Assembly: GCF_014199625.1 (NCBI RefSeq)
Contig: NZ_JACHNY010000002.1
Coordinates: 1 to 64,000 of the forward strand
From: Sphingomonas abaci
GTDB taxonomy: Bacteria > Pseudomonadota > Alphaproteobacteria > Sphingomonadales > Sphingomonadaceae
DNA: 64,000 nt
Reading direction: 5' to 3'
Part shown: in pieces, positions 14,420 through 22,428 of the stretch
Position numbering within the stretch: position 1 is the stretch's first letter
How the letters are laid out: each line of letters begins with the position of its first letter
Translations under genes and position numbers: made by a program
The notes under the pieces: generated by a model
What the model was told of the DNA's origin: nothing
Seen by the model: only the letters and a program-made list of their open reading frames with translations
The model's database searches: none

Positions 14420-14454
14420 AAAAGGCCGCCGCACCCATCGGTGAAGCGGCCCTT
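14420..14454 (-). terminator. Terminator-like hairpin inside the head operon
   Basis: On the minus strand AAGGGCCGC, a 16-nt loop, GCGG and GCGGCC followed by TTTT make a GC-rich stem with a short U tract. It lies between the small gene at 14475-14678 and the fibre-associated triplet. It could reduce transcription beyond the abundant capsid genes. Confidence 0.5.
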
Positions 14455-14474
14455 CGTGGACTATGATCGTCGGA

Positions 14475-14678
14475 TCAGTCAGCCTTGGCGCGAGACCCCG
14501 CGCCGCTGATGTCGAACCACTCGGTCTTGCGGGCCAGAGCCAACTGCGATGGGCTCAACTCCACGTCCTCGGACGTCGCGCCGGGCTGGAGCACCAGCAG
14601 CGTGCCGACGTCCTTGGTCTCGTCGTTGCCCCCGACATAGACACCGCGGGGGCCTTCGCTCACGTTCTTCAGCTTCAT
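14475..14678 (-). CDS. Small capsid-associated protein
   Basis: Encodes 67 residues, starting MKLKNVSEGPRGVYVGG and ending in a charged KAD tail. PGATSEDVELSPSQLALARKTEWFDI is typical of short proteins found just after phage capsid genes. It starts three bases after the capsid stop, so it belongs to the same transcript, and it is followed by a terminator-like hairpin. The role may be decoration or assembly; no experimental family is known to me. Confidence 0.65.
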   Translation of the reverse strand: MKLKNVSEGPRGVYVGGNDETKDVGTLLVLQPGATSEDVELSPSQLALARKTEWFDISGAGSRAKAD

Positions 14679-14681
14679 GGC

Positions 14682-15626
14682 TTACACTCCGTCGACGTAG
14701 CGCATGGCAGCCGGGCGACGCACTTCGGTGCCGCCGGTGCGGAACAGGCCCAGGACCTCCCAGGTCATCGACGACTTCTGGAACGCCGGCTTGAACTGGA
14801 ACGGCATCGGCAGGTGGAAGCGAACGACGTCCGGATTGCGGTTGTAGACCACCATGCGGGTGGCCGAACCGGCGCCGGCGTTGGTCAGCAGACGCTGCGA
14901 GCGAATGGTCAGCGGCTGGCCCGTCTCCGAACTGTAGACATTGTTCTCTTGCAGGAACGACAGGATCGTCTTGTCGGAACCGGTCGCACGGGGCGTGGTC
15001 GCCACGTACTGATAGGCAGCGAACGGCAGCAGTACCGTGTCCGCCGTCTCGATTTCCTGCGTCGAGGTATGCACCGCCGACAGCGCGTTGTTGATCTCAG
15101 CCAGGATCTGGTCGGGCGTACGAGCCGTGAAGGCGCCCGCCGCGGTGACAGCGGTCACGTTCGGGTCGTTCAGCAGGCCGGTCCAGTTCTTCTCCGACGA
15201 CTGCTGCTGCTGCGGCGTGCGGCCATTCATGGCGATGTAGAACAGGAACTGCTCGGCGATCTTGCGCGCCGCAGCCGCCTTGTCGGCGCCTAGGTCACGG
15301 CCCTCGATCGCGGCGGTTTCCAGCTCCTCCAGGGTCCACTCATAGCCGGTGCCGGCGAGTTCGAAGCGCTTCAGGTACTGCGAGCGCGCGATGTCGGCAT
15401 AGGGACCGTCGAAGCCCTTGCCAGACAGGAACTGCGCTTCACCCGCGGCATCGGCCGTGTAGAAAACGGTGCCACGGCCCCATGGATTGCCCTCGGTGAT
15501 GACCGGAACGAGCGACGCATAGTCGAAGCTCGGATACCGAATCTCGTAGACCTGCCGCTCGATGTTGTAGAGCTGGGGGGTCAGGAACCCCAGCGCCTGG
15601 CGAGCGTCGTTGAAGTCAGTACGCAT
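14682..15626 (-). CDS. Major capsid protein, DUF2184-like
   Basis: Encodes 314 residues. FLTPQLYNIERQVYEIRYPSFDYASLVPV near the start and GYEWTLEELETAAIEGRDL, KIAEQFLFYIAMNG and TVLLPFAAYQYVATT later match the DUF2184 capsid/encapsulin-like family with an HK97 fold. Its place after protease/scaffold and decoration genes supports this. It forms the icosahedral shell. The capsid gene is followed three bases later by a small gene and a hairpin. Confidence 0.85.
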   Translation of the reverse strand: MRTDFNDARQALGFLTPQLYNIERQVYEIRYPSFDYASLVPVITEGNPWGRGTVFYTADAAGEAQFLSGKGFDGPYADIARSQYLKRFELAGTGYEWTLEELETAAIEGRDLGADKAAAARKIAEQFLFYIAMNGRTPQQQQSSEKNWTGLLNDPNVTAVTAAGAFTARTPDQILAEINNALSAVHTSTQEIETADTVLLPFAAYQYVATTPRATGSDKTILSFLQENNVYSSETGQPLTIRSQRLLTNAGAGSATRMVVYNRNPDVVRFHLPMPFQFKPAFQKSSMTWEVLGLFRTGGTEVRRPAAMRYVDGV

Positions 15627-15641
15627 ATTCGTCGCTCCCCC

Positions 15642-16109
15642 TTAGCGCTTGGCGATCTTGACGAGCGCGCCGGCAGTGGCAGGCTCATCGAACTTCCAGC
15701 CGGTCAGCACGCCGGTGTTCGTGTTGCTGATGTCGCCGTTGGTCGCGACATAGACGTCAGCCCCGGCCGTGGCCGTGCCGGCAGCGATGACCCACATGAC
15801 GCCTTGGGTCATGATGCCAGCCGTCGAGTTGAGCCCGTAGACGTCAGCTCCGGTATCGCCGGCACCCGGCAGCACGAAAGCCGTGTGCGCCAGGTTCGCG
15901 ATCGCGAAGCCGAGGAAGTTTGCAGCGCCGCCCGTGGTGGCGCCGGTCGCACCGTGCAGGTTGGCCCCGCGGAACACGGCCTTGCCGTATGCGATACCTG
16001 CCGCATCCTCGACGGTCCGGCTGATGCGGTTGCTGGTCTCGCCGTTAGCGACCATGCCGGGGAAGCCCCGAGCGAAGGTCGGCGCGTAAGTGGCCTGAGA
16101 AATCGCCAT
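15642..16109 (-). CDS. Head decoration/cement protein candidate
   Basis: Encodes 155 residues, Ala/Gly/Thr-rich and beta-like (GIAYGKAVFRGANLHGATGATTGGAANFLGF), the composition seen in structural cement proteins (DUF2190 or gp24-like). It sits between the scaffold/protease and the major capsid gene, the usual spot for decoration proteins. It would stabilise the capsid from outside. Confidence 0.7.
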   Translation of the reverse strand: MAISQATYAPTFARGFPGMVANGETSNRISRTVEDAAGIAYGKAVFRGANLHGATGATTGGAANFLGFAIANLAHTAFVLPGAGDTGADVYGLNSTAGIMTQGVMWVIAAGTATAGADVYVATNGDISNTNTGVLTGWKFDEPATAGALVKIAKR

Positions 16110-16124
16110 CGCCTCTGCTCCCCG

Positions 16125-17270
16125 TTATGCCGCGACCGGACGCTTCCAGGCGTCGCGCAGGTGGTTGTTCCGATCGTTGAACGCCTTGTCGCGGTCGCTG
16201 CTGTCCGAGACCACGGTCGGCGAGCCGAGCAGCTGGACGGTCGTGTCGGCGACCTTAGTGTCCTTCGTCAGCGAGGCGAACGAGGCGTCGACCTGGCTGT
16301 CGTTCCAGCCCTTGGCGAGGTCGCCCAGCGCCTTGTCGACCACCGCGCGCTTGATCGCCGGCTCGTCCATGCTGTCGGCGACAGTGACGCCCAGCGCCTG
16401 CGCCTTGCCGACGACCGTAGCGTACGACTTGGCGGCGTCGCGAAGCTGCTGCGGGGTCAGAGCCGCGTCGGCGACCTGCTTGGTCAGCGTGACCTTCTCG
16501 GCTTCCAGGGTGGCCTTGTCCGTGGTCAGCGTGGCAACGTTGGTCTCCAGCGTCGCCTTGTCGGTCGTCAGGGTCGCGATCTGCGCCTGTAGCTTGCCAA
16601 TGGCCGCCTCTGCGGCATCGGTGACGAGCAGCGGGAGCCCGTCGAACGTGATGGTCTTGGTGGTCACGATGGACTCTCCGTTGTTGGTGAGGCTGTCGAG
16701 GATGCTAGAGGGAAGGGAAGTGCAGGGGGCGGCGTCACCGATACGGCAGGTCGGACCCGCGCGGCCTCGGTCGACGATCGCGATATGATTGCCGGTGATG
16801 CTGGCCTGACGAACGGGGCAGGCCTCGCCACCAGGGCCCTTGAAGTCGCCGAACTCGAGCGCGGCGCTGTAGCCGTTCGACAGCTCGGCCTTGCCGCTCT
16901 CGACCTTGGCGATCGTGGCAGCGTCCATGAGGATCAGGTCGAACGCGAGGTGATCGCCGTCGCGGATAGCGCCCATGATTGCGCCCCGGCTGTGATCGCG
17001 CCAGTTGTCCGCCGTCACTGGCTCGGTGGGGTGATCGTCGGTGATGGGCTTGCCGATGAAACTATGGACCGCGCGCTTGTCGAAAACAGCCGCATCGTCG
17101 CGTAGGACGTTGACGACTGCCTGATCGCGCAGGCCATGCTTGTTGTCGGGGTCGACCTCCACGCCGCTGTACTGGTATACGCCAGTGCGGGCAGACTTGG
17201 CGCGCACGGCCATGTAGCCGTCAGCGGTGCGGCGCGGCGCGTCGAGGGTAAGGCGGTCTGCTACATACAC
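16125..17270 (-). CDS. Prohead protease-scaffold fusion, DUF2213-like
   Basis: Encodes 381 residues from GTG 17270 (upstream GGCAGG). The N-terminal domain (to about 180) contains HSFIGKPITDDHP and ITGNHIAIVDRGRAG, the His and conserved block of DUF2213 prohead proteases. The region from about 225 to 270 is a heptad coiled coil built from tandem copies of TLTTDKATLE, as in scaffold domains. The combination suggests a protein that templates the capsid and then digests itself. Leader-element copy 5 lies 32 nt upstream of the start. Confidence 0.8.
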   Translation of the reverse strand: MYVADRLTLDAPRRTADGYMAVRAKSARTGVYQYSGVEVDPDNKHGLRDQAVVNVLRDDAAVFDKRAVHSFIGKPITDDHPTEPVTADNWRDHSRGAIMGAIRDGDHLAFDLILMDAATIAKVESGKAELSNGYSAALEFGDFKGPGGEACPVRQASITGNHIAIVDRGRAGPTCRIGDAAPCTSLPSSILDSLTNNGESIVTTKTITFDGLPLLVTDAAEAAIGKLQAQIATLTTDKATLETNVATLTTDKATLEAEKVTLTKQVADAALTPQQLRDAAKSYATVVGKAQALGVTVADSMDEPAIKRAVVDKALGDLAKGWNDSQVDASFASLTKDTKVADTTVQLLGSPTVVSDSSDRDKAFNDRNNHLRDAWKRPVAA

Positions 17271-17302
17271 CCTGCCCGGTTATGCGGGCTAGACGGAGGG
17301 CA

Positions 17303-17315
17303 TTACCGCCGTCAG
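17303..17315 (-). promoter_or_regulatory. Late-gene leader element, copy 5
   Basis: Minus strand CTGACGGCGGTAA, 32 nt before the GTG start at 17270. Unlike copies 1-4 it does not end a gene; it sits in the short region between the plus-strand small gene and the protease/scaffold gene. On the plus strand it lies 22 nt before the small gene's start. Confidence 0.7.
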
Positions 17316-17337
17316 TATTAGAACAGAGGAGATTGAT

Positions 17338-17538
17338 ATGGCACAAGTGAGCATTGACGTAACAGGCTCCAGCACTGCGGCTCTCATCCTGTCCGCGCAC
17401 ACGCTGCAAACGTTGGTCCACAAGGGCATTCTCACCCCGGACGATCAGATGAATATACTGAACGCATCGTATCAGCAGCTTGCTGACGACGGGCAGGCCG
17501 CACTGAAGGCGGTATACCCTAATTTTACCTTCAGCTGA
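17338..17538 (+). CDS. 66-residue plus-strand cargo protein
   Basis: Starts at ATG 17338 with an excellent AGAGGAGA ribosome-binding site. The product (MAQVSIDVTGSSTAALILSA...) has a helical middle (LQTLVHKGILTPDDQMNILNASYQQLADDG) and ends PNFTFS. It is more AT-rich than its neighbours and opposes them, which is typical of phage morons. It overlaps the convergent head gene by eight bases through a perfect palindrome. No family was recognised. Confidence 0.75.
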   Translation: MAQVSIDVTGSSTAALILSAHTLQTLVHKGILTPDDQMNILNASYQQLADDGQAALKAVYPNFTFS

Positions 17539-17544
17539 AGGTAA
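17525..17544. repeat. 20-bp perfect palindrome at two converging gene ends
   Basis: TTACCTTCAGCTGAAGGTAA is its own reverse complement. Read on either strand it encodes Thr-Phe-Ser-stop, so the plus-strand small protein and the minus-strand head protein both end in TFS within the same 20 bp. It could act as a bidirectional RNA hairpin at the convergent ends, though no U tract follows. Confidence 0.9.
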
Positions 17545-18382
17545 GCACGGCCCTGGACCTGCAACCGCAGAAGGGCGGGATACCAGGTTGGTCATCAGCC
17601 GGGGGCGAGGCCATCACGGTCTTGCCCTCAACCACTTCGCCCACCCGATCGGGATTGTCCGTGTAGAGATTGCCGTCCCGCGCCAGATGCTCGCGCCGCG
17701 GATGCAGCTTCGCGCTATGCCGCCACTCCCAAACATCCAGCCCCGCCGCCCGACGCCGCTCTGCCGCAAGCTGGCTGCTAAGCGACGATAGCTGGTGCGA
17801 GGCGATCCGCATTGACCGATCACGCGCGAACCCGGTAGCCGAGCGGATCTCCTTGGCCACGTCAGCCGCAGGGCGCCGCCCGGTCAGCCCGGAGAACACG
17901 GCGTTGGCGATCTTCTGCCGTGCCTGGTCGTTTACGTCACGGATCAGGTTGGTGTTCCACTCGATCACCTGCTCAAGCGTCTGCGCCACGTCTTCGGGAC
18001 CGATCAGCGTCGATAGGTCAACGCGGCTGGCGGACAGGACTGCGCCGATGAACTTGCCGCGTTCCCACCGCTCGACTCTCAGAACCCACGATCGCAGGGC
18101 AGGGGTGAGCAACAGCAGCAGGCGGTTGAACTCGCCGCTTGCCTCGTCCAGCACGCGGTTTAGATCAGCCGGCGAGTCCGTCGTCAGCGCCGATAGGGAA
18201 CGCTCGTATTCAGCCAAGATGCGGGTGGTGTAGCGCTGCCACATTGTCACGACGTTGAGGAACGTCGCCCGATATAGGTCCGTCGCCAGTGTGGCCGGCG
18301 GGATGATGTCTCGGAGGGTCGTTGTGCGCTTGCGGCGGCCGGGGTTCGCGCGGGCTGCGAGGGCGCTGAGGTCTATGCGCAC
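17531..18382 (-). CDS. Minor head protein, phage Mu gpF-like
   Basis: Encodes 283 residues from GTG 18382. The C-terminal region WEWRHSAKLHPRREHLARDG, a later tyrosine, and PGIPPFCGCRSRAVL form the Mu gpF/SPP1 gp7 head-morphogenesis signature. The N-terminal two thirds are helical. These proteins travel with the portal into the prohead. The gene is separated from the portal gene by the HNH gene. Its 3' end overlaps the convergent small gene. Confidence 0.85.
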   Translation of the reverse strand: MRIDLSALAARANPGRRKRTTTLRDIIPPATLATDLYRATFLNVVTMWQRYTTRILAEYERSLSALTTDSPADLNRVLDEASGEFNRLLLLLTPALRSWVLRVERWERGKFIGAVLSASRVDLSTLIGPEDVAQTLEQVIEWNTNLIRDVNDQARQKIANAVFSGLTGRRPAADVAKEIRSATGFARDRSMRIASHQLSSLSSQLAAERRRAAGLDVWEWRHSAKLHPRREHLARDGNLYTDNPDRVGEVVEGKTVMASPPADDQPGIPPFCGCRSRAVLTFS

Positions 18383-18385
18383 GGA

Positions 18386-18997
18386 TCACGTGTCCTTCCA
18401 CGTCAAGCGCTGCTTGATCATGCCGACATTAGACGTGCTAATGCCATACTGCTGCGCGATCTCGCGGTAGACACGAGGATCCGCGATAATCGCCTCGACC
18501 TGCGCTTTAGTCAGCCGGTGGTTTCCGCGATGCCGCCCCCGCGTCATTTTGTCAGAGACATTATCCGCTGCCGTGCCCGCGTAAAGATGCTCTGGGCGCA
18601 CGCAGGCCGGGTTATCGCAGTGGTGACACGCCATTCGAGGGTCATCATGACCATTCAAACCAAACAGCGCGATCCGATGCGCCTTGAGCATCTTGTAGTT
18701 GAACCCGAGGCGCCCATAGCCTTTCGAACAAAGGTTGCCGGTCCACTGCCAGCATTCGCCAGCGGGCCCTTGCCCTGGTCGCTTATCGACCTGTCGCTCG
18801 AATATGTCGGCAGATTGAACAACACGCTGTTCCGCCTTACGTCGGCTGCCGCGCTTACTCGCGCACGCCAGACTGCAAAGCTCAGCTTTGTGCCAACGGT
18901 CATGACCATAGCCCGGCGGGCGCATAAATTCGCTACCGCACTCAGGACAGGTCTTGCTTTCTGGCAGATTGAAGTATTTTCTATGCGCAGGCATCAT
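18386..18997 (-). CDS. HNH endonuclease, homing type
   Basis: Encodes 203 residues. A zinc-ribbon pair (CPEC at 17-20, CSLAC at 41-45) precedes an HNH core (HHCDNPACVRPEHL, 124-137). A C-terminal helix-turn-helix (YREIAQQYGISTSNVGMIKQRL, about 177-198) follows, as in free-standing phage homing endonucleases. It is wedged between portal and minor head genes, which are normally adjacent, and its composition is less GC-rich than its neighbours. It may also act as a packaging-associated HNH enzyme, but those normally sit next to the terminase. Confidence 0.85.
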   Translation of the reverse strand: MMPAHRKYFNLPESKTCPECGSEFMRPPGYGHDRWHKAELCSLACASKRGSRRKAEQRVVQSADIFERQVDKRPGQGPAGECWQWTGNLCSKGYGRLGFNYKMLKAHRIALFGLNGHDDPRMACHHCDNPACVRPEHLYAGTAADNVSDKMTRGRHRGNHRLTKAQVEAIIADPRVYREIAQQYGISTSNVGMIKQRLTWKDT

Positions 18998-19058
18998 CGC
19001 ACCTCATATGCGGTTCTTGCTCAGGCCCGGCGCGGTGTTACAGCACTCGTCGGGCCGC

Positions 19059-20498
19059 TTAATTTCTACCATCCGCTCTGTTCTTCGGCAAGTTATTCTC
19101 AGCCGAGGCGGGCTGATCACCCCCTTCCCGGGTCTGCGACGAAGATGGATTTGAGCCGTCATCGTCTGGGTTCAAACCGAAACGTTCATCCTCCGGCAGT
19201 TCTGCCAGAGCGGCATCTAAGCCGGGTATCCATGCGCGCTCGCTTACAAGGTTCTGAAGGCCCTTGTTGAATGCGACCTCTGGAATAGAATTCAATTCAC
19301 GTAGGGCGGTTACCGCCTCCATCATTGTCTTGAAGGTTGCCGCAAGCTCATTCTCGCTCGGTGTGTCGAGCGGCGCGAATTCCCACCATACCCCATCTGG
19401 ACTGACGCCAGCCGATTGAATGAGAGCGCGGTCAAGCTGTTCAAGACAAGGCCGCAGTTCTAGCTTCTGACCTGTAATGATCGCACGGTTATGGTTGTCC
19501 ATATCGTGCTGCCCGGTCGCATTCATACCGGCCGGCGAGCGGCCCATAAGGCGGGTGAACGGGATGTCAGCAACCGCAGCGACGCGCTGGTCGAAGGCAT
19601 CCATCATGGCGGGGATGCCGTTCCACGTGACCTGATAGTCTGTGACCGTTTCGGCTGGCGTTGTGCCGTCGCCACTGTCGAACACTGTGGCGTTCAACAC
19701 GCTCTCGCCCGTGGCAATAGCCGCCATGCGCCTCTCAAGCCGGCCTTGGCCCTGCTCGGTGGCGGCATACTCGGTCAGCTTAGGAATGCCGATCCGCAGC
19801 AGCTTTGCCTTCTTCACCAGCGCCGCGAACCAGCCCTGCGCATTATCCGAACGCTCGACATCACGCCACACGCGAACAAGCCGCGACTGGCCCCAAAATA
19901 GCTGATCGCCGGACACGCCATAGCCGGCAGGCAGGGGGTCGCCACGGAAGCAGATGACGCGGCTGGGATGGACGCGGGTCGCGTTGCGATCACTGCTGAT
20001 CCGCCACATGCGAGGCGTGCCATAAGCCGGGTCGGTCAGCTCATCGACGTAATCCTCGCCGGTAAGCTGCCAGCGGGATACGACGTTGACCGCCTGAAGC
20101 TGGCCTTTGCCGATGTCTCCGAGCGGCTGGTCAGGGCTGCCCGGCGCCGCCAGGATCAGCGCGCCGCCCCCGATGCCGCGCAGCACCTCGGCCTGCTTGA
20201 CCTTGGCCACCAGACCCAGCCGGCGTTCCTCCGCCTCAATCGCCTCGATCTGCGGCTTCTCCGCCTGCCAGTCGCGCCACTCGCGGACACGATCCGACGC
20301 TGGGATCTCGATTACCTTCTGAAGCATCCCGCTCGCCAGATACGCGGCGAAGGCGAGCTGCGGCGCGAACAGGTACGTCATCGCGCTGTGCTGCTGCTGG
20401 AAGGGATGCACCGTGGCGGCGGACTGGATGGCGGAGGTCACGCTGTCCATCGCCAGCATGGGGTTGCCGCGACTGTCGAGGATTGCGGAGCCGGCCAT
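19059..20498 (-). CDS. Portal protein, DUF1073 family
   Basis: Encodes 479 residues. Features of DUF1073 portals include VIEIPASDRVREWRDW near the start, GQSRLVRVWRDVERS, and FTRLMGRSPAGMNATGQHDM, a conserved block around 300-325. It forms the dodecameric ring for DNA entry. Database names for this family often mention anti-CBASS Acb1 because some members carry that domain; none is visible here. There is no Shine-Dalgarno sequence before the ATG, but leader-element copy 6 lies 32 nt upstream. Confidence 0.85.
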   Translation of the reverse strand: MAGSAILDSRGNPMLAMDSVTSAIQSAATVHPFQQQHSAMTYLFAPQLAFAAYLASGMLQKVIEIPASDRVREWRDWQAEKPQIEAIEAEERRLGLVAKVKQAEVLRGIGGGALILAAPGSPDQPLGDIGKGQLQAVNVVSRWQLTGEDYVDELTDPAYGTPRMWRISSDRNATRVHPSRVICFRGDPLPAGYGVSGDQLFWGQSRLVRVWRDVERSDNAQGWFAALVKKAKLLRIGIPKLTEYAATEQGQGRLERRMAAIATGESVLNATVFDSGDGTTPAETVTDYQVTWNGIPAMMDAFDQRVAAVADIPFTRLMGRSPAGMNATGQHDMDNHNRAIITGQKLELRPCLEQLDRALIQSAGVSPDGVWWEFAPLDTPSENELAATFKTMMEAVTALRELNSIPEVAFNKGLQNLVSERAWIPGLDAALAELPEDERFGLNPDDDGSNPSSSQTREGGDQPASAENNLPKNRADGRN

Positions 20499-20530
20499 AG
20501 TGCCGGGGTATGGTGGCGGGGTGGTGGGGA

Positions 20531-20543
20531 TTACCGCCGTCAG
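20531..20543 (-). promoter_or_regulatory. Late-gene leader element, copy 6
   Basis: Minus strand CTGACGGCGGTAA, 32 nt before the ATG of the portal gene, in the 160-bp gap between terminase and portal. It is followed by C-rich TCCCCACCACCCCGCCACC and no ribosome-binding site. Like copy 5 it is not attached to a stop codon. Apart from this element the gap (20499-20658) shows no other clear feature. Confidence 0.7.
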
Positions 20544-20658
20544 TGGCTCATGGCTCGCATGGGTATGCCCGAATGAGCCTGCGGTTTGGCGACGGCGTTC
20601 TGCGGGTTTCCGGTGTCTAAAATAGCCACCTGCGCCGGCCCAACCCTAAATAGCCAGG

Positions 20659-21876
20659 TCAGAACGCGTCGAGGTTGTAGCGGCTACCCTTGATCATCGG
20701 CGACACGGCATAGCGCAGCGCGTCGATGTAGTGGTTGTTCGCGTCGACGAGGATCGGCAGCACATCGCCGGTTAGCCGATCGACCTTGTAGCTGTATAGC
20801 CGCGCCTCGTTGATCGTGGCCTTGCAACGCGGATGGATGACGATCTCGCGAAAGGACCGAAGGTAACGAATGCCGTCATCGACCGAGCCTTGCCACTTCG
20901 GCGCGCCCTCTGCCCTTGACACACCCGACCGGGTAAGGATGCTGATTGAGCCAGGCGACGCGCTGTCCCACCGGCTGACGTAGCTGTCAAAACCGGGGAT
21001 CGCATCTTTGACCTTGGCGCCGATCGCGTCCAGCTCGATCGCGCGGCCGCCCGCTTCATGGCTGACGTAAAGCGTGTCGCCATGAATGTAGCAGCGGACG
21101 GCTGCGGTCGGATCCTGCGCATAGCCGAAGTCACCGCCCTGATATGGGCCATCCCAGCTATCGGACGGCTCGAACTCTGCGACCCGCCACTTGCCTGCGA
21201 GCACTTGTGCGTCGCTGTTGACGAGGTAACCGCCCTCCCAGACGTGGTGATAGGTCGCGGGGTCCAAGCGTTCCTGCTCGCGTCGACGCAGCGTATCTAG
21301 GCCAGCCGGGAAGAACGGGTTGTCGTAGTGGTTGACCTCGGCCGTGATCGCGTTGGCAGGCGGATGCTTGCGGAAGCGATTGTCGACCGGGCTACCCTCA
21401 AGGCGCGGGTTCCACAGGTTCCACATCTCGGACTTCGGCTGGCGGAACACGGTCGCTTCCAATGCGAGGTACGACGTTTCCGGCACGTCCTCGGCTTCCT
21501 CGACGATTGTCAGGTCGATCTTGGCGAGCGACTTGACGGACTGGACGTTGCGTCGCAGCCCTCGGAAAATGAACTGCGTGCCGTTCGCGCCCTTGAGGTA
21601 ATCGACGCCAACGTCGTAATGCGCCTCAAGCCAAGGCTCGGACGCGATGGCCGCCTTGAGCTCGGCATGGAAGCTCTCCGATATGCTGGCCTGGAACTCG
21701 CGCGTGCACAGGATGCGCAGCGGCTCAGCATAGCCCCAGACAGCCGCCATCTTCGCCGCGTTGAACGACTTGCCCGATCCGCGACCGCCGTGAAGGTTGC
21801 GATACTGGAACGAGCCACGTGGCGGAGCGAATACCGGGATCAGCTTAGGCGGAAGGCGTATCGTCGCTTCGGTCAT
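20659..21876 (-). CDS. terL: Terminase large subunit
   Basis: Encodes 405 residues from ATG 21876. Walker A is GGRGSGKS (30-37), Walker B is within IDLTIVEEAEDVPE, and a coupling motif (WNLWNPR) follows. The C-terminal nuclease domain includes GGDFGYAQDPTA and ends with NNHYIDALRYAVSPM, giving the acidic metal site. The layout matches PBSX-family large terminases. It overlaps the small subunit gene by 32 bases. It drives ATP-dependent DNA packaging and cutting. Confidence 0.9.
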   Translation of the reverse strand: MTEATIRLPPKLIPVFAPPRGSFQYRNLHGGRGSGKSFNAAKMAAVWGYAEPLRILCTREFQASISESFHAELKAAIASEPWLEAHYDVGVDYLKGANGTQFIFRGLRRNVQSVKSLAKIDLTIVEEAEDVPETSYLALEATVFRQPKSEMWNLWNPRLEGSPVDNRFRKHPPANAITAEVNHYDNPFFPAGLDTLRRREQERLDPATYHHVWEGGYLVNSDAQVLAGKWRVAEFEPSDSWDGPYQGGDFGYAQDPTAAVRCYIHGDTLYVSHEAGGRAIELDAIGAKVKDAIPGFDSYVSRWDSASPGSISILTRSGVSRAEGAPKWQGSVDDGIRYLRSFREIVIHPRCKATINEARLYSYKVDRLTGDVLPILVDANNHYIDALRYAVSPMIKGSRYNLDAF

Positions 21877-22189
21877 CTGCTGCCACGATGCGAACGACGG
21901 TGGGCTGCTGACGCAGTGTCCCGTCCGGGTTGCTGTGTTGGACTTGGGTCGGCAGCACCTTGCCAAGCAGAGTCATGAAGGCAGCCGGCTGCTCCTTCGC
22001 CATGGTGGCGAGGTAGTCCGAACCGCCGACCTGCTCGAATGCCTGCTCGATCGCTTCCTTAATGCTTCGCGTCAGCTTATTCGGCACGCCTTTGGCGCGA
22101 CCGCCCCTGCGCTCGCCTGGCTTAGACCCGCGATTGGGATTTGAGGCGCGACGGCTGTCCTCACCTACTTTAGCCGTTGGCTGGGTCAT
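21845..22189 (-). CDS. terS: Terminase small subunit candidate
   Basis: Encodes 114 residues from ATG 22189, chosen for its ATGA overlap with the upstream gene. KPGERRGGRAKGVPNKLTRSIKEAI is typical of the basic N-terminal region of DUF5681-like and terminase small-subunit proteins. A helical EQAFEQVGGSDYLATMAKEQPAAFMTLLGKVLP follows. The position just before TerL supports DNA recognition for packaging. Confidence 0.7.
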   Translation of the reverse strand: MTQPTAKVGEDSRRASNPNRGSKPGERRGGRAKGVPNKLTRSIKEAIEQAFEQVGGSDYLATMAKEQPAAFMTLLGKVLPTQVQHSNPDGTLRQQPTVVRIVAADDRSDDTPSA

Positions 22190-22428
22190 GACAAACCACC
22201 ATTGTCGCTGCGGTTCGCCCGCATTCCCCCCGTCACCCGACGCCGTGACCGCTTCGGCATACGCACCTTGGCGCCCGACATGGCGATCCATTTGAGGTGC
22301 AGGTCGGTGCGGCCGCCATAGACCCGCTCCATCATCTCCCATCCGCCCTTCTCGACCACGGAGACGAACTCGGGCGGCACGGGCGGGATCGCCTTCGTTG
22401 ACGGCGGACGATAGCTCGCGTTAGGCAT
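22186..22428 (-). CDS. Hypothetical phage protein before terminase
   Basis: Encodes 80 residues, starting MPNASYRPPSTKAIPPVPPE, with a central FVSVVEKGGWEMMERVYGGRTDLHLKW and a very basic C-terminus (KVRMPKRSRRRVTGG). It overlaps genes on both sides, so it belongs to the packaging operon. The basic tail suggests nucleic-acid contact. No family was recognised. Confidence 0.6.
   Translation of the reverse strand: MPNASYRPPSTKAIPPVPPEFVSVVEKGGWEMMERVYGGRTDLHLKWIAMSGAKVRMPKRSRRRVTGGMRANRSDNGGLS

Noticed and set aside
19059-20498. Anti-CBASS Acb1 function for the portal gene
   Set aside because: The DUF1073 family is sometimes named after Acb1, but no paired HxT catalytic motifs are visible and the gene sits in the portal position.
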